From CAZYAK01 sp964403335 (lineage in GTDB: Bacteria > Patescibacteriota > Gracilibacteria > Peribacterales > Peribacteraceae), in NCBI GenBank assembly GCA_964403335.1, contig CAYOFI010000001.1, positions 1 to 64,000 of the forward strand: DNA of 64,000 nt. Reading direction: 5' to 3'. The position numbers and the translations under genes were made by a program. Of the stretch, positions 30,781 through 39,505 are shown piece by piece. The notes below the pieces were generated by a model. The model did not search any database. It worked only from the letters and a program-made list of their open reading frames with translations, and was not told the DNA's origin. Each line of letters opens with the position of its first letter. The first letter of the stretch is position 1.

Positions 30781-31344
30781 ATGGATGAACGCAGCCAGAA
30801 GGCGGCCGAGGAATTGAGCCGCGCGTACGAGCAGTACGGGAAAGCCATGCAGAGGCACTGCCAGTACCAAATTTCCAACGGCGAGATCGCCAAGGAATTG
30901 GTGCAGGATGCGTTTATGCGGACGTGGGAATATCTGCAAGCGGGCAAAACCGTCGATAACATGAAGACGTTTCTCTTCCGCGTGATGAACAACATCATCG
31001 TGGATCACATCCGCAGCAAGAAAAGGAAGGACGAAGTGTCGTTGGATGCCATGCAGGAGAACGGGTTCGACCCCGGACGTGACGACACCGAGACTCTTCA
31101 CCGCCAACTCGACTTCTGGAAGACGATGGGGGAGTTAAAAAAGTCAGAAGATTATGACCTTTTAGTAATGCGCTATGTAAACGGTCTGCGGCCAACTGAT
31201 ATCGCGGAGAGAAAGGGGGTGACTGCGAATACTATCGCAGTGAAGTTGCATAGAATAGTCAAGAATCTGACGCACAAGCTGAAGAGTAAACAAGCAGGTA
31301 CCTCCGTTGTTACTCAAAAGGATGGTCACCGAAAGAACACATAA
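30781..31344 (+). CDS. ECF-type RNA polymerase sigma factor
   Basis: 187 aa. Region 2 spans about 20-90: AYEQYGKAMQRHCQYQI, then ELVQDAFMRTWEYL (region 2.2 core-binding) and TFLFRVMNNIIVDHIRSKKR (2.3/2.4, -10 recognition). Region 4 spans about 120-180: DLLVMRYVNGLRPTDIAERK and VTANTIAVKLHRIVKNL, a helix-turn-helix for -35 recognition. Length fits ECF sigma factors. No anti-sigma factor is recognisable next to it, although the flanking 114-aa single-TM protein at 36240 could be considered. It is divergent from the subtilase and directly upstream of the giant repeat protein, so it may control the envelope genes around it. Confidence 0.9.
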   Translation: MDERSQKAAEELSRAYEQYGKAMQRHCQYQISNGEIAKELVQDAFMRTWEYLQAGKTVDNMKTFLFRVMNNIIVDHIRSKKRKDEVSLDAMQENGFDPGRDDTETLHRQLDFWKTMGELKKSEDYDLLVMRYVNGLRPTDIAERKGVTANTIAVKLHRIVKNLTHKLKSKQAGTSVVTQKDGHRKNT

Positions 31345-31531
31345 TTTATACGGATAACTTCTTGTCTACTGCAAGAGAAATAATTGAACACAAAAAGTAT
31401 TCAACATGAACAACTAATTTACTCATTATACGGCACTCCATCACTGGCAAGTTGCAAGAGCTGTTGTGTAATCGCTGTTGAAGGAGGGTCGTCTATTTGT
31501 TCACTTCAATTCCTTTTCCCCTTCCTTCGTT
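31345..31531. other. AT-rich leader region before the giant repeat gene
   Basis: No gene is supported. It has a TGAAC pair (GAACACAAAAAG ... ATGAACAAC, about 31385-31412), a TTATAC element near 31427 and a final C/T-rich leader (TTCCTTTTCCCCTTCCTTCG). Which of these form the promoter is unclear. Confidence 0.35.
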
Positions 31532-34500
31532 ATGCCCGATCTGCAAAAAAGATCTCTGGCAAATAAGAAGACACACATGGCTTTGTCGAGGCCTGCAAAG
31601 TCGACAATTTCCGCGGGCATCATCGCTTTGATGGTGTTCACGATGAGCGCTGGCACACAGGCTGCCGGCATTAACAGCAGCTTCCTTTCCCTGCTGGCTT
31701 CCAGCTTGGGAATCGCTGCAGTCGGTAACTCGTTTTCCACGGACACCGAAAGCGTCACGCAGGTGGCTACGGGTACGGGAAACCAAAATTCTGACAGCGA
31801 TAACGTCATTGATGCCGTGCTGGACGCATCTGTTGACGGCGCGTCGAACAACGTTTTGACGGCTGCCCAGCTCACGCCGGGTGCCACGCAGGTCAATCAG
31901 GACGGAACGGTCGAGGGCAACGCTCTCGCTTCGGTCGCTGCCACTCTTGAAGCGGGTGCAGAGGGCGTCGTGGATGTCGATCAGCTCCTCACGGGCGGCA
32001 ACGCCAACCAGAATCTGACGAACGATCTGGCCGTGGGAACTGCCGTCGCTACCGATATGGGTGTGGACACGGCGAACGTCATTGATTTCGTCCAGGCTGC
32101 CCCGGGTGCCGATCAGGCCAACCAGGGTGCCGATGTCGAGACCAACGCGCTCGCGGGTGTCGCCCAGGATGTTACGAGTGACGCTGTTGGTATCGCTGGC
32201 CTTGTCCAGCTCGCTTCCGGTGGCAACGCCAACCAGAACGTGATCAACAACATCATCTCCAACACCTTTATTGGTGCTGTGCAGAACGTGAACACGTTCA
32301 ACATTTTGGATCTGACGCAGATCTGCAATGGCACCTGCAACCAGAACGCCAACGTCGTGCAGAATGCATTGAGCGATGTTGAGCAGACGGTTGACGGTGG
32401 ATCGCTGGCCCTCGCTCTCATCGGGCAGGGGAACAGCGGCGGCTCCGCCAACCAGAACGCCGCAGGCACCGCCGGTGCTCTGACCTTGCTCCTCGCAGGT
32501 CAGGACGCCGTGAATGCCAACGCCTTCTCGGTCGATCAGGTCTCCGATAACGGTCCGGCCAACCAGAACGCCGACGTTGCCGGCACCTCCCTCCTTGGTG
32601 GTGCGCAGTTTGTCTTCAACGATGCGGTCAGCTTGAACCTCATCGGTCAGGGCAACACCGGCGGCTCCGCCAACCAGGATGCCGAGAGCGCAGCAGACGC
32701 TGTCTCCGTCACCCTCGCAGGCCAGGGTCTCACGTCCGCCACCGCTGGCGCCGTGTCCCAGGTCAACGATGACGGCGACGCCAACCAGAACTCCGCGATG
32801 GACCTCGTGTCCGTTGTGGGCGGTCTGCAGTTCGTCTCCGGCCCGGCACTGACCGTCACCGCGATCGGCCAGAGCAACACCGGCGGCTCCGCAAACCAGG
32901 ACATCGCTTCCGATGCCTTGGCCAGCGACGTGATCCTCGCCGCACAGGATGTGACGTCCCTTACAACGGGTGTCTCCATCCAGGCGAACGATGACGGCGA
33001 CGCCAACCAGAATTCCGCTTTGAACTTGGCTTCCATCTCCGGTGGTGCCCAGTTCGCTCTCGGCAACGCCACCACGCTCACGGATCTCTCCCAGAGCAAC
33101 GATGATGGCTCCGCCAACCAGGGCATGATCAACTCGGGTGTCGCTTCCGACCTCGTGGTTGCTCAGCAGGAAGTGGACTCCGAGTCCACGGGTATGTCCG
33201 TCCAGGCCAACGATGACGGCAACGCCAACCAGGACTCTGTCATGGAACTCGCGTCCATCGCCGGCGGTCTGCAGGTTGCCAACGGCAACGCTACGGTTGA
33301 TACCGAATTGGCTCAGCTCAACGATGACGGCTCCGCCAACCAGGACATGGAGAACGTCTCCGCTGCGGTCAACGCAGTCGGTGCCGCTCAGCTTGTCGCC
33401 GCCACCAACGAGGGTGTCGTGGTGCAGGCCAATGACGACGGCAACGCCAACATGAATTCCGATGTGGACTTCCTCGCAGCTGCGGGCGGAGCTCAGGTCG
33501 TGGATGGTGAGGCAACGTCGCTCGTCGAGGCTCTTCAAGCCAACGATGACGGTTCCGCCAACCAGAACATGGATCTCATCGGCTTTGCGTCCGATGCAGC
33601 CCAGGGCCAGCAGCTCGTCGCTGCGGTCAACGAGGGTGAATTCGTCCAGTCCAACGACGATGGCGATGCAAACTTCGCCCTTGATGTCGACTTTGATGCC
33701 GGCGCAGCAGGACTCCAGTCTGTGACTGGTGATGCCACCAACGCCACGATCGCCGCCCAGCTCAATGGTGACGGTGATGCAAATCAGAATGCAGAAATCG
33801 ACGGTTCGGCCAACAACGTTGTCGCCGGTGACCAGTCCGTTGCAGCCGTGAACTTGGCTGAAGCGGTCCAGGCCAACGACGATGGCAACGCCAACTTCAA
33901 CGGACACATGGATCTGACGGCTGGCACCCTCGCCGGTCAGACGGTCGTGGGTTCCGCCACGAACCTCGGCGTCGCCACGCAGGCGAACGACGAAGGCAAC
34001 GCCAACCAGAACAATGAAACGAACGGTGCCGCAGTCGGCGTCGCTGCTGCAGAGCAGGATGCCAACGCGGTGAACCTCGCTTCGCTCGTCCAGGCCAACG
34101 ATGATGGCAACGCCAACTTCGTTGCAGACATCGACGTGGATGCCACGGTCGGTGCCGAGCAGGATGTCGAGACGATCGCAGTCAACTTTGGCTCTGCCAC
34201 GCAGGTCAACGTCGACGGTGACGCCAACCAGAATGCCGTCAACAACGGTCTCGCTTTCGCCGTCGGCGCAGGAGACCAGGATGTCGATGCCGCAAACGCT
34301 GTCGCTCTCTCGCAGACGAACGGCGATGGTAACGGCAACTTCTTCGCAGACCTCGCCCTCGAGGCGGATGCCGATGGCGCTCAGGACATCACTGTTGCCG
34401 CAGTGAACGTCGGACCGATCGTTCAGGTGAACGGTAGCGGCGACGCAAACCAGAACGCGGAGGACAACGGTGTTGTCGCCGCGGTCGGTGCAGGCACGCA

Positions 34501-36028
34501 GGACATCGATGCCGTGAACGTCGCGGACATCGACCAGAGCAACACCGTCAACAACGGTGCCGCATCCCAGGGCATCACGCTCACCGGTGGCGCTATCGCC
34601 AACGGCGGACAGAGCGTGGGTGTCGGCGGTGCAAACCTCCAGAACACCGTCCAGGCAAACGACGGTGGCGACGCCAACCAGGACTCCGAGCAGAACGCTG
34701 CAACGGTCGCTGCAGGTGACGCAGACCAGTCCGTCCTCGCTGCAAACGTTCTCGATCTCGATCAGAACGTCACGGGTAACACCGGTGCTGCAGCCCAGGA
34801 AATGATCATCGAAGTCTGCGCCGATGCCGATGCCGACCAGACCTTGAACGTCGGTGCCGGTACGGATCAGACGGTCGTCCAGGCCAACGGTGATGGCATG
34901 GCCAACCAGAACGCAGAACAGAACGCCGCTACGGCTGCTGTCGGCGATGCCGATCAGAACGTGGCTGCCGTCAACAACATCAATGCGTCGCAGGATGCGG
35001 ACTTTGATAACGGCGCAGTCGCTCAGTTCATGCAGATGAGCATCGGTGCAACCGTCGACGCCGATCAGGATGTCGATGTGGATGCCGGCACGAGCCAGAC
35101 CGCTCTCCAGGTGAACGGTGATGGCGAGGCCAACCAGAACGCAGAGAACAATGCTGACACGGCCGCTTCCGGCGACGCTGATCAGAACGTTGCTGCGGTC
35201 AACAACATCAACTGGATCCAGCAGGCGAATGTCGGTCACGGTGCAGTCGCACAGGGCGGTATGCTCACGGTCGACACGAGCGCTGATGCTGATCAGGATC
35301 TTGATGTCGACAGCACGAACGACCAGACCACGGTCCAGTCCAACGATGGCGTGAAGACGAACCAGAACGCCGCCACGGACGGTTCCTCGTCCACGGATGC
35401 CGATGCCGACCAGAACGTCGGTGCGGTGACGAACGTGAACATCCTCCAGGATTGTTCCGGTGTCTTCGGTGCTTGCGCACAGTGGGTTGAGCCGACGGTC
35501 GGCACCCACGCCAACGGCACGCAGAACCTGACGGCAGGTTCCGCAAACGACCAGACAGTTGTGCAGAGCGCAGACGGTGACTACGCCAACCAGGACGCAG
35601 ATGTCAGCGGCACGAGCGACACGGTCGCCAACGCCGATCAGGACACGAGCGCCACGGGCAACGTGACGATCCTCCAGACCTGCACGTTCGGTTCCCATGT
35701 GTGTGCCCAGTACGCTGGCCCCACGCAGAACACGTCTGCCAACGCTGAGCAGAATGTCGAAGGTTCCTCCGGCAACAACACTGTTGTGAGCCAGGACGCA
35801 AGCGGTGACAGCACCAACCAGGATGCAGAGGTTGATGATGTTGCTTCCACCGACATCGATGCTGCCCAGAACACGGCGGCAAACAGCACCACGAACATTC
35901 TCCAGCTTGCTGCTCCGGGAACGGGCTCTGCCAACCAGGCCGCAAAAACGGCGAGCACGACCACCAGCAACTCCACGATGAATGTCACGGGTACGTCCAA
36001 CAACACCACGACGATCATCCAGCAGTAA
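31532..36028 (+). CDS. Giant secreted repeat protein: about 38 copies of a 37-aa Asn/Gln/Asp repeat
   Basis: 1498 aa from the ATG at 31532 (C/T leader); an ATG at 31577 is an alternative. A signal peptide ends near residue 47 (MSAGTQAAG). The rest is about 38 repeats of 37 residues, usually alternating as an A/B pair of 74. The A form starts DDGSANQN and ends near Q-x-V-x-A-x-N-x(5)-Q-x-N; the B form starts DDGNANxN or, near the C-terminus, GAVAQ. Regularly spaced Gln and Asn recall curlin repeats and predict a beta-solenoid or amyloid-like fibre. Cys pairs occur only near the ends (ICNGTC, CSGVFGAC, CTFGSHVC). The C-terminus is NNTTTIIQQ. Strongly acidic. No wall anchor is seen. The 36862 protein carries two similar repeats. 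Confidence 0.88.
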   Translation: MPDLQKRSLANKKTHMALSRPAKSTISAGIIALMVFTMSAGTQAAGINSSFLSLLASSLGIAAVGNSFSTDTESVTQVATGTGNQNSDSDNVIDAVLDASVDGASNNVLTAAQLTPGATQVNQDGTVEGNALASVAATLEAGAEGVVDVDQLLTGGNANQNLTNDLAVGTAVATDMGVDTANVIDFVQAAPGADQANQGADVETNALAGVAQDVTSDAVGIAGLVQLASGGNANQNVINNIISNTFIGAVQNVNTFNILDLTQICNGTCNQNANVVQNALSDVEQTVDGGSLALALIGQGNSGGSANQNAAGTAGALTLLLAGQDAVNANAFSVDQVSDNGPANQNADVAGTSLLGGAQFVFNDAVSLNLIGQGNTGGSANQDAESAADAVSVTLAGQGLTSATAGAVSQVNDDGDANQNSAMDLVSVVGGLQFVSGPALTVTAIGQSNTGGSANQDIASDALASDVILAAQDVTSLTTGVSIQANDDGDANQNSALNLASISGGAQFALGNATTLTDLSQSNDDGSANQGMINSGVASDLVVAQQEVDSESTGMSVQANDDGNANQDSVMELASIAGGLQVANGNATVDTELAQLNDDGSANQDMENVSAAVNAVGAAQLVAATNEGVVVQANDDGNANMNSDVDFLAAAGGAQVVDGEATSLVEALQANDDGSANQNMDLIGFASDAAQGQQLVAAVNEGEFVQSNDDGDANFALDVDFDAGAAGLQSVTGDATNATIAAQLNGDGDANQNAEIDGSANNVVAGDQSVAAVNLAEAVQANDDGNANFNGHMDLTAGTLAGQTVVGSATNLGVATQANDEGNANQNNETNGAAVGVAAAEQDANAVNLASLVQANDDGNANFVADIDVDATVGAEQDVETIAVNFGSATQVNVDGDANQNAVNNGLAFAVGAGDQDVDAANAVALSQTNGDGNGNFFADLALEADADGAQDITVAAVNVGPIVQVNGSGDANQNAEDNGVVAAVGAGTQDIDAVNVADIDQSNTVNNGAASQGITLTGGAIANGGQSVGVGGANLQNTVQANDGGDANQDSEQNAATVAAGDADQSVLAANVLDLDQNVTGNTGAAAQEMIIEVCADADADQTLNVGAGTDQTVVQANGDGMANQNAEQNAATAAVGDADQNVAAVNNINASQDADFDNGAVAQFMQMSIGATVDADQDVDVDAGTSQTALQVNGDGEANQNAENNADTAASGDADQNVAAVNNINWIQQANVGHGAVAQGGMLTVDTSADADQDLDVDSTNDQTTVQSNDGVKTNQNAATDGSSSTDADADQNVGAVTNVNILQDCSGVFGACAQWVEPTVGTHANGTQNLTAGSANDQTVVQSADGDYANQDADVSGTSDTVANADQDTSATGNVTILQTCTFGSHVCAQYAGPTQNTSANAEQNVEGSSGNNTVVSQDASGDSTNQDAEVDDVASTDIDAAQNTAANSTTNILQLAAPGTGSANQAAKTASTTTSNSTMNVTGTSNNTTTIIQQ

Positions 36029-36055
36029 TTCGTCGCGACTGTTCATTGGATTCTG

Positions 36056-36087
36056 AAAGAAAGGGGCCTCACGGCCCCTTTCTTTTT
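36056..36087 (+). terminator. Terminator after the giant repeat gene
   Basis: Perfect 13-bp stem AAAGAAAGGGGCC / GGCCCCTTTCTTT with loop TCAC and further T. Confidence 0.9.
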
Positions 36088-36239
36088 GCCTGCCATGAAC
36101 CAGTCGCCCCCCTCGGCGGCTCTGGTAACTTCCACAGCGACTTGGTTCATGGTGATGTCACCCGCTGCGTTGACAGATCGTGCGAAGCCGGATACGCTCG
36201 CCCGCTCCCTTCCGAATTCTTCTTTTTCTTCTCTTTTGT

Positions 36240-36584
36240 ATGCGTATTGTGCAATTCCTCCAGCGGTATAAGTGGGCGATTGCGTTGTTTGCCGTCGCAG
36301 CGTTCTTGTTCTACTGGTACGAAATTCGTCCCATTCAGGTCTACCGCAGCTGCGCACGCCAGGCATCGCTTGATGCCCGTTTGCTCTTGAAGAGCAAAGC
36401 GGATATTGCCAAGGGGACGGAGAAAGGTGCCGCGTACGCCGATCTGATCCAGAAGAACATGTACCTCCGTTCGGATTACGAATCGTTCCTCCAAAAATGT
36501 CTGTTGTACTACGGCCGCCCGTTGCCGACCAAGACCGGAACATCGTCCTCCTCCGTGTCCAGCGCCGTCTCGTCCGTCAAGTAA
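36240..36584 (+). CDS. Small single-TM protein with extracytoplasmic domain
   Basis: 114 aa from the ATG at 36240 after a T/C-rich tract; the frame runs up to 36180. One TM helix (about residues 12-27, AIALFAVAAFLFYWY) is followed by a helical domain with two Cys (YRSCARQASLDARLL and FLQKCLLYYGR) and a short Ser tail (SSSSVSSAVSS). Predicted as N-in with the domain outside. It sits between the giant repeat gene and its small companion, so it could help in their export or anchoring. No family recognised. Confidence 0.7.
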   Translation: MRIVQFLQRYKWAIALFAVAAFLFYWYEIRPIQVYRSCARQASLDARLLLKSKADIAKGTEKGAAYADLIQKNMYLRSDYESFLQKCLLYYGRPLPTKTGTSSSSVSSAVSSVK

Positions 36585-36634
36585 TACGACTTCGCGAAGT
36601 TCTTGATACCAATATTTTCTAAGAATCTTGCCCA

Positions 36635-36666
36635 TAGCGGCGTAGCGATATCGCTACGCCGCTATA
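36635..36666. repeat. Perfect 32-bp palindrome
   Basis: Two 16-base arms (ATAGCGGCGTAGCGAT and its reverse complement) meet with no loop, 50 bases after the 36240 gene. It could be a protein-binding site or a terminator; a moderately T-rich stretch follows. Confidence 0.8.
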
Positions 36667-36736
36667 TTTCTTAATTTTCCGCTCTCTCATATCGCTTTTA
36701 TCGTGAAGCCGTATAAGCAAGCCTCTGGAGATTTTC

Positions 36737-36767
36737 AGACCGGGATCACCTCCCGGTCTTTTTTTAA
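36737..36767 (+). terminator. Terminator or attenuator upstream of the companion gene
   Basis: Perfect 9-bp stem AGACCGGGA / TCCCGGTCT, loop TCACC, then seven T. It lies 95 bases before the 36862 start, so it isolates the companion from upstream read-through or acts as an attenuator. Confidence 0.85.
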
Positions 36768-36861
36768 TTCTCGCAAATCGGTAAGTACCTCTCTGTTCAC
36801 CCGTCGAGTTACCTGCACGCTTTACAGCTTGTTTCCCTCTATTTCTTCCCCATTTTTCTCT

Positions 36862-37494
36862 ATGAGACACTCTCTCAAATACCTCGGCGCATCCGCCGCC
36901 GTTGCAGCGTCATTCCTTCTGCCGGCTGCCGCAGGAGCACAAGGCTACGGAAACGACGCACGCCATGCGGACAATTTCTGGCGCACATCCATGATTCAGG
37001 AACAGTTCGATAGAATAGAAGGCTTGGCAGGATTGCACTTGGATGTGAATGGATTTTTTGATGATGATCAGAAAAAAGATGATTGCGATTCTTCCTGGAA
37101 GAATGACGATGACAACTATGCCGATCATCATGACAACAAGTGGGACGATAACGAGGATGATCGTTGGAAGGACGATGATGACCATGGGTATGTCTATGAC
37201 AAAGGCAACAAGTGGGACAATAACAATGACTGGGAGGACGATAGCAACGACTGGAACAACAATGGGTGGAATGGCAACGGCGGAGGATCCCAGACCGCAT
37301 CCGTTTCCAATAGTTCCAACACGAACGTCTACAGCAACATCGATGCGCAGAGCGGGAACACGTCCAACATCTATCAAGATGGCGGAAACGGTCAGAGCAA
37401 TCAGTCCGCATCGGTGAATGCCAATTCACATACGAACGTGAACAGCAACATCAATGCGACCAGCGGCAACACCACCACGGTGATGCAGTACTGA
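36862..37494 (+). CDS. Small secreted companion with Asp/Asn/Trp region and two 37-aa repeats
   Basis: 210 aa from the ATG at 36862 after a C/T leader; the frame is open from 36703 but runs through a terminator. Signal peptide 1-27 (LPAAAGAQ). Residues about 28-65 are a short helical segment. Residues about 66-138 are very rich in Asp, Asn, Trp, His and Lys (KWDDNEDDRWKDDDD), probably calcium-binding or disordered. Residues about 138-210 are two repeats of 37 and 36 residues with Asn/Ser/Gln ladders (GNGGGSQTASVSN and GNGQSNQSASVNA), ending NTTTVMQY. The period and the ending match the giant protein (NNTTTIIQQ). By analogy with curli CsgA/CsgB it may nucleate or cap the fibre; this is inference. 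Confidence 0.82.
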   Translation: MRHSLKYLGASAAVAASFLLPAAAGAQGYGNDARHADNFWRTSMIQEQFDRIEGLAGLHLDVNGFFDDDQKKDDCDSSWKNDDDNYADHHDNKWDDNEDDRWKDDDDHGYVYDKGNKWDNNNDWEDDSNDWNNNGWNGNGGGSQTASVSNSSNTNVYSNIDAQSGNTSNIYQDGGNGQSNQSASVNANSHTNVNSNINATSGNTTTVMQY

Positions 37495-37524
37495 TGGTGA
37501 ACACCAGTCAGCCGTGACGGAAAC

Positions 37525-37549
37525 AAGGAGGGTAACACCTCCTTTTTTC
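37525..37549 (+). terminator. Terminator after the companion gene
   Basis: Seven-bp stem AAGGAGG / CCTCCTT with a six-base loop and a run of T. Confidence 0.85.
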
Positions 37550-37659
37550 TGAACGGACGTGCAGAAAAATATGCATTGCACCGATTCATCAGCCGAGTGG
37601 AAAGAAGTCAATCCAAGCTCGGAAATGCTTTTACATGCATGGTCGTCAATATGTTCGCT

Positions 37660-38823
37660 ATGCAAACCCCCTCCCGTACCCCACGTCTTCATCTCTTCCT
37701 CTCGGCAGTTCTCGCACTAGGGCCGCTGCTCTCTGTCGTTGGCAGTGTCCCGGTCTATGCCGGTACAGCGAGCACTGTTCACGCGTCAGTCACTGCTGAT
37801 GTTCACACCATGGTGAACGACGCGCTCGATCATGTGCTTCACGGCGATGCGGAGCAGGGGACACAGGGCAATGGTGCGGTCACGACGCTGTTGCACAATG
37901 CGGATATTGATCTCGGCGCCATTTTCCAGGATGGAGAGGCCGATGTCGGAGGAACGGCAGTTGCCGATGTTCTTGGCGAAGCGTCCTTGCCGGGCATTGA
38001 AGACCTTCATTTTTCCGCAGATGAATTCGAATGGACGAGCGATGGATGCCAATTTCCATTCCCTTGCGGAGGATCAAGCAGTTCGTATGGTTGGGATTGT
38101 TTCCCCTTCAATTGCCAGAGTTCCAGCAGTGCGGACAATGATGACGATGATGATCATCATGGTTGTTCATTGCAGCGGTGTCAGGGCCATTCCAGCAGCC
38201 GCAGCAGCAGCCAAAAAGGGCACGGAAGCAGCAGCGCAATGGGGTGTTCCTGGCCTTTCCCTTGCAGTGGGTCGAGTTCTTCCCATGGTGGCGGCGGATG
38301 CCAATATCCGTTCCCGTGCGGGACGTCCAGCTCGTCTTCGTCTGTCGTATCCAGTGGCAGTTCTTCCAGCACGACATCCAGTGTCAGTTCGGGCACAGGC
38401 AGCGTTTCGTCCTCTAGTTCTGTGGCCAGCTCCGTCTCCAGCGTGAGTGTGAGCAGTGCGGGACAAGTAGCCGGTGAAACCAATTCCGGTGGCGGTGGTG
38501 GTGGTGGAGGGGGAGGCGGTGGCGGTGGCAGCGGTGGTCATCGCGGCAGTGGTGTCCCTCCAACCGGCGGGAGTTCTCCCAGTGCCCCACCCTCGCAGGG
38601 CGGCGGTTCCGATCCTGCGCCCGGAGTTCCACCTCCATCCTTCGGGGGGGCACCGGTTCCTCCCGTCGTTGAAGGGGGGCCTGCCATCCCTGGCGGCTTG
38701 CCTGCAGCCGGAGGCGCGCAAAGCCCCGTTGCAGATCTCTTCATCCTCCTTGCGGGAGTGTGTGCTGTCCTCGCAATCAGACCGTCTTCCCGTTGTTTCC
38801 TTTCGGGCCTGGGAACACGCTAA
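37660..38823 (+). CDS. Sortase-anchored wall protein with PFPC repeats and LPAAG signal
   Basis: 387 aa from the ATG at 37660, the last of several in-frame ATGs (37576, 37639, 37651) and the one that best starts a signal peptide. Residues about 36-125 form a conserved-looking domain (SVTADVHTMVNDALDHVL). Then come five short Cys motifs separated by Ser stretches (GCQFPFPCGG, DCFPFNCQ, GCSLQRCQG, GCSWPFPCSG, GCQYPFPCGT). A Ser/Val linker, a 14-Gly run (about 276-291) and a Pro/Gly region follow. The C-terminus has LPAAGG (about 346), a hydrophobic helix and Arg, a sorting signal of the LPxxG type. A sortase gene starts 12 bases downstream, so this is very likely its substrate. Confidence 0.85.
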   Translation: MQTPSRTPRLHLFLSAVLALGPLLSVVGSVPVYAGTASTVHASVTADVHTMVNDALDHVLHGDAEQGTQGNGAVTTLLHNADIDLGAIFQDGEADVGGTAVADVLGEASLPGIEDLHFSADEFEWTSDGCQFPFPCGGSSSSYGWDCFPFNCQSSSSADNDDDDDHHGCSLQRCQGHSSSRSSSQKGHGSSSAMGCSWPFPCSGSSSSHGGGGCQYPFPCGTSSSSSSVVSSGSSSSTTSSVSSGTGSVSSSSSVASSVSSVSVSSAGQVAGETNSGGGGGGGGGGGGGGSGGHRGSGVPPTGGSSPSAPPSQGGGSDPAPGVPPPSFGGAPVPPVVEGGPAIPGGLPAAGGAQSPVADLFILLAGVCAVLAIRPSSRCFLSGLGTR

Positions 38824-38835
38824 TATTCCCGGCCT

Positions 38836-39453
38836 ATGGAACAGGTAACCAGGCGCTCCATCGTGGGGCGCCTTCTCATTGGCGGCTGCGCGGTGTTCTT
38901 TCTCGCCATCGGATTTTTGGCGCGTGATGAATCCAGTTTGTTGCAAATCCCTTCCTCCACGGGAGCTTTGCTTCACGCGGGCACGGGTTCTGTACGTGCG
39001 TTGCCGGTACGGTTACGCATTCCGCGCATTGCGGTGGATGCCCGTGTTGAACATGTCGGTCTTGCGCAGGATGGCACGATGGGGATTCCCAGTGGGGCTA
39101 TGGATATCGGCTGGTACAAGCCAGGAATCGTGCCCGGGCAGAACGGTAACGCAGTGATGGCGGGGCATTTGGATTCCGCGTGGGGCGCGCCGGCTATTTT
39201 CTGGCGATTGTCCGAATTGCAAAAGGGCGACGATATTTTTGTGGACGATGCCAGCGGTGCAACGCTCCACTTTCGTGTCGTGCGGACGGAAGTCTACGAT
39301 GCGGCAACGGCACCGCTTACGGACATTTTTGGGACGGCATCCGTCTCGAATTTACAACTTGTCACCTGCAATGGCGCGTGGATTCAGAGCAAACGTACGT
39401 ACTCCAAACGGCTCGTCGTCTTTACGACTTTGGTGGATGATGTTGAGGCATAA
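38836..39453 (+). CDS. Sortase, class F-like
   Basis: 205 aa. N-terminal TM anchor (about 10-28). The catalytic domain spans about 55-200: MGIPSGAMDIGWYKPGIVPG is the class F-type entry, followed by NAVMAGHLDSAWG with the catalytic His (about 115), LQLVTCNGAW with the catalytic Cys (about 178), and YSKRLVVFT with the catalytic Arg (about 192). Sortases cut a C-terminal sorting motif and join the protein to peptidoglycan or to another subunit. It lies 12 bases after a gene ending in an LPAAG sorting signal. Another candidate substrate (LPQTG) is at 21769. Confidence 0.93.
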   Translation: MEQVTRRSIVGRLLIGGCAVFFLAIGFLARDESSLLQIPSSTGALLHAGTGSVRALPVRLRIPRIAVDARVEHVGLAQDGTMGIPSGAMDIGWYKPGIVPGQNGNAVMAGHLDSAWGAPAIFWRLSELQKGDDIFVDDASGATLHFRVVRTEVYDAATAPLTDIFGTASVSNLQLVTCNGAWIQSKRTYSKRLVVFTTLVDDVEA

Positions 39454-39505
39454 CGGAAGCAAAAAGTGAGATCTTTCGTTGACGTGTTTCCCTGTTTCCA
39501 AGACG

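Noticed and set aside
31532..36028. Periodic DNA repeats (about 111/222 bp) that could suggest a tandem or CRISPR-like array
   Set aside because: The period is the codon image of the 37-residue protein repeat in one long frame with signal peptide and terminator. Units vary at third positions, and there are no spacers.
31493..36046. A 1517-aa open frame on the minus strand opposite the giant repeat gene
   Set aside because: It mirrors the repeat gene, lacks a signal peptide or start context, and its composition follows from the GC-rich codons of the plus strand.
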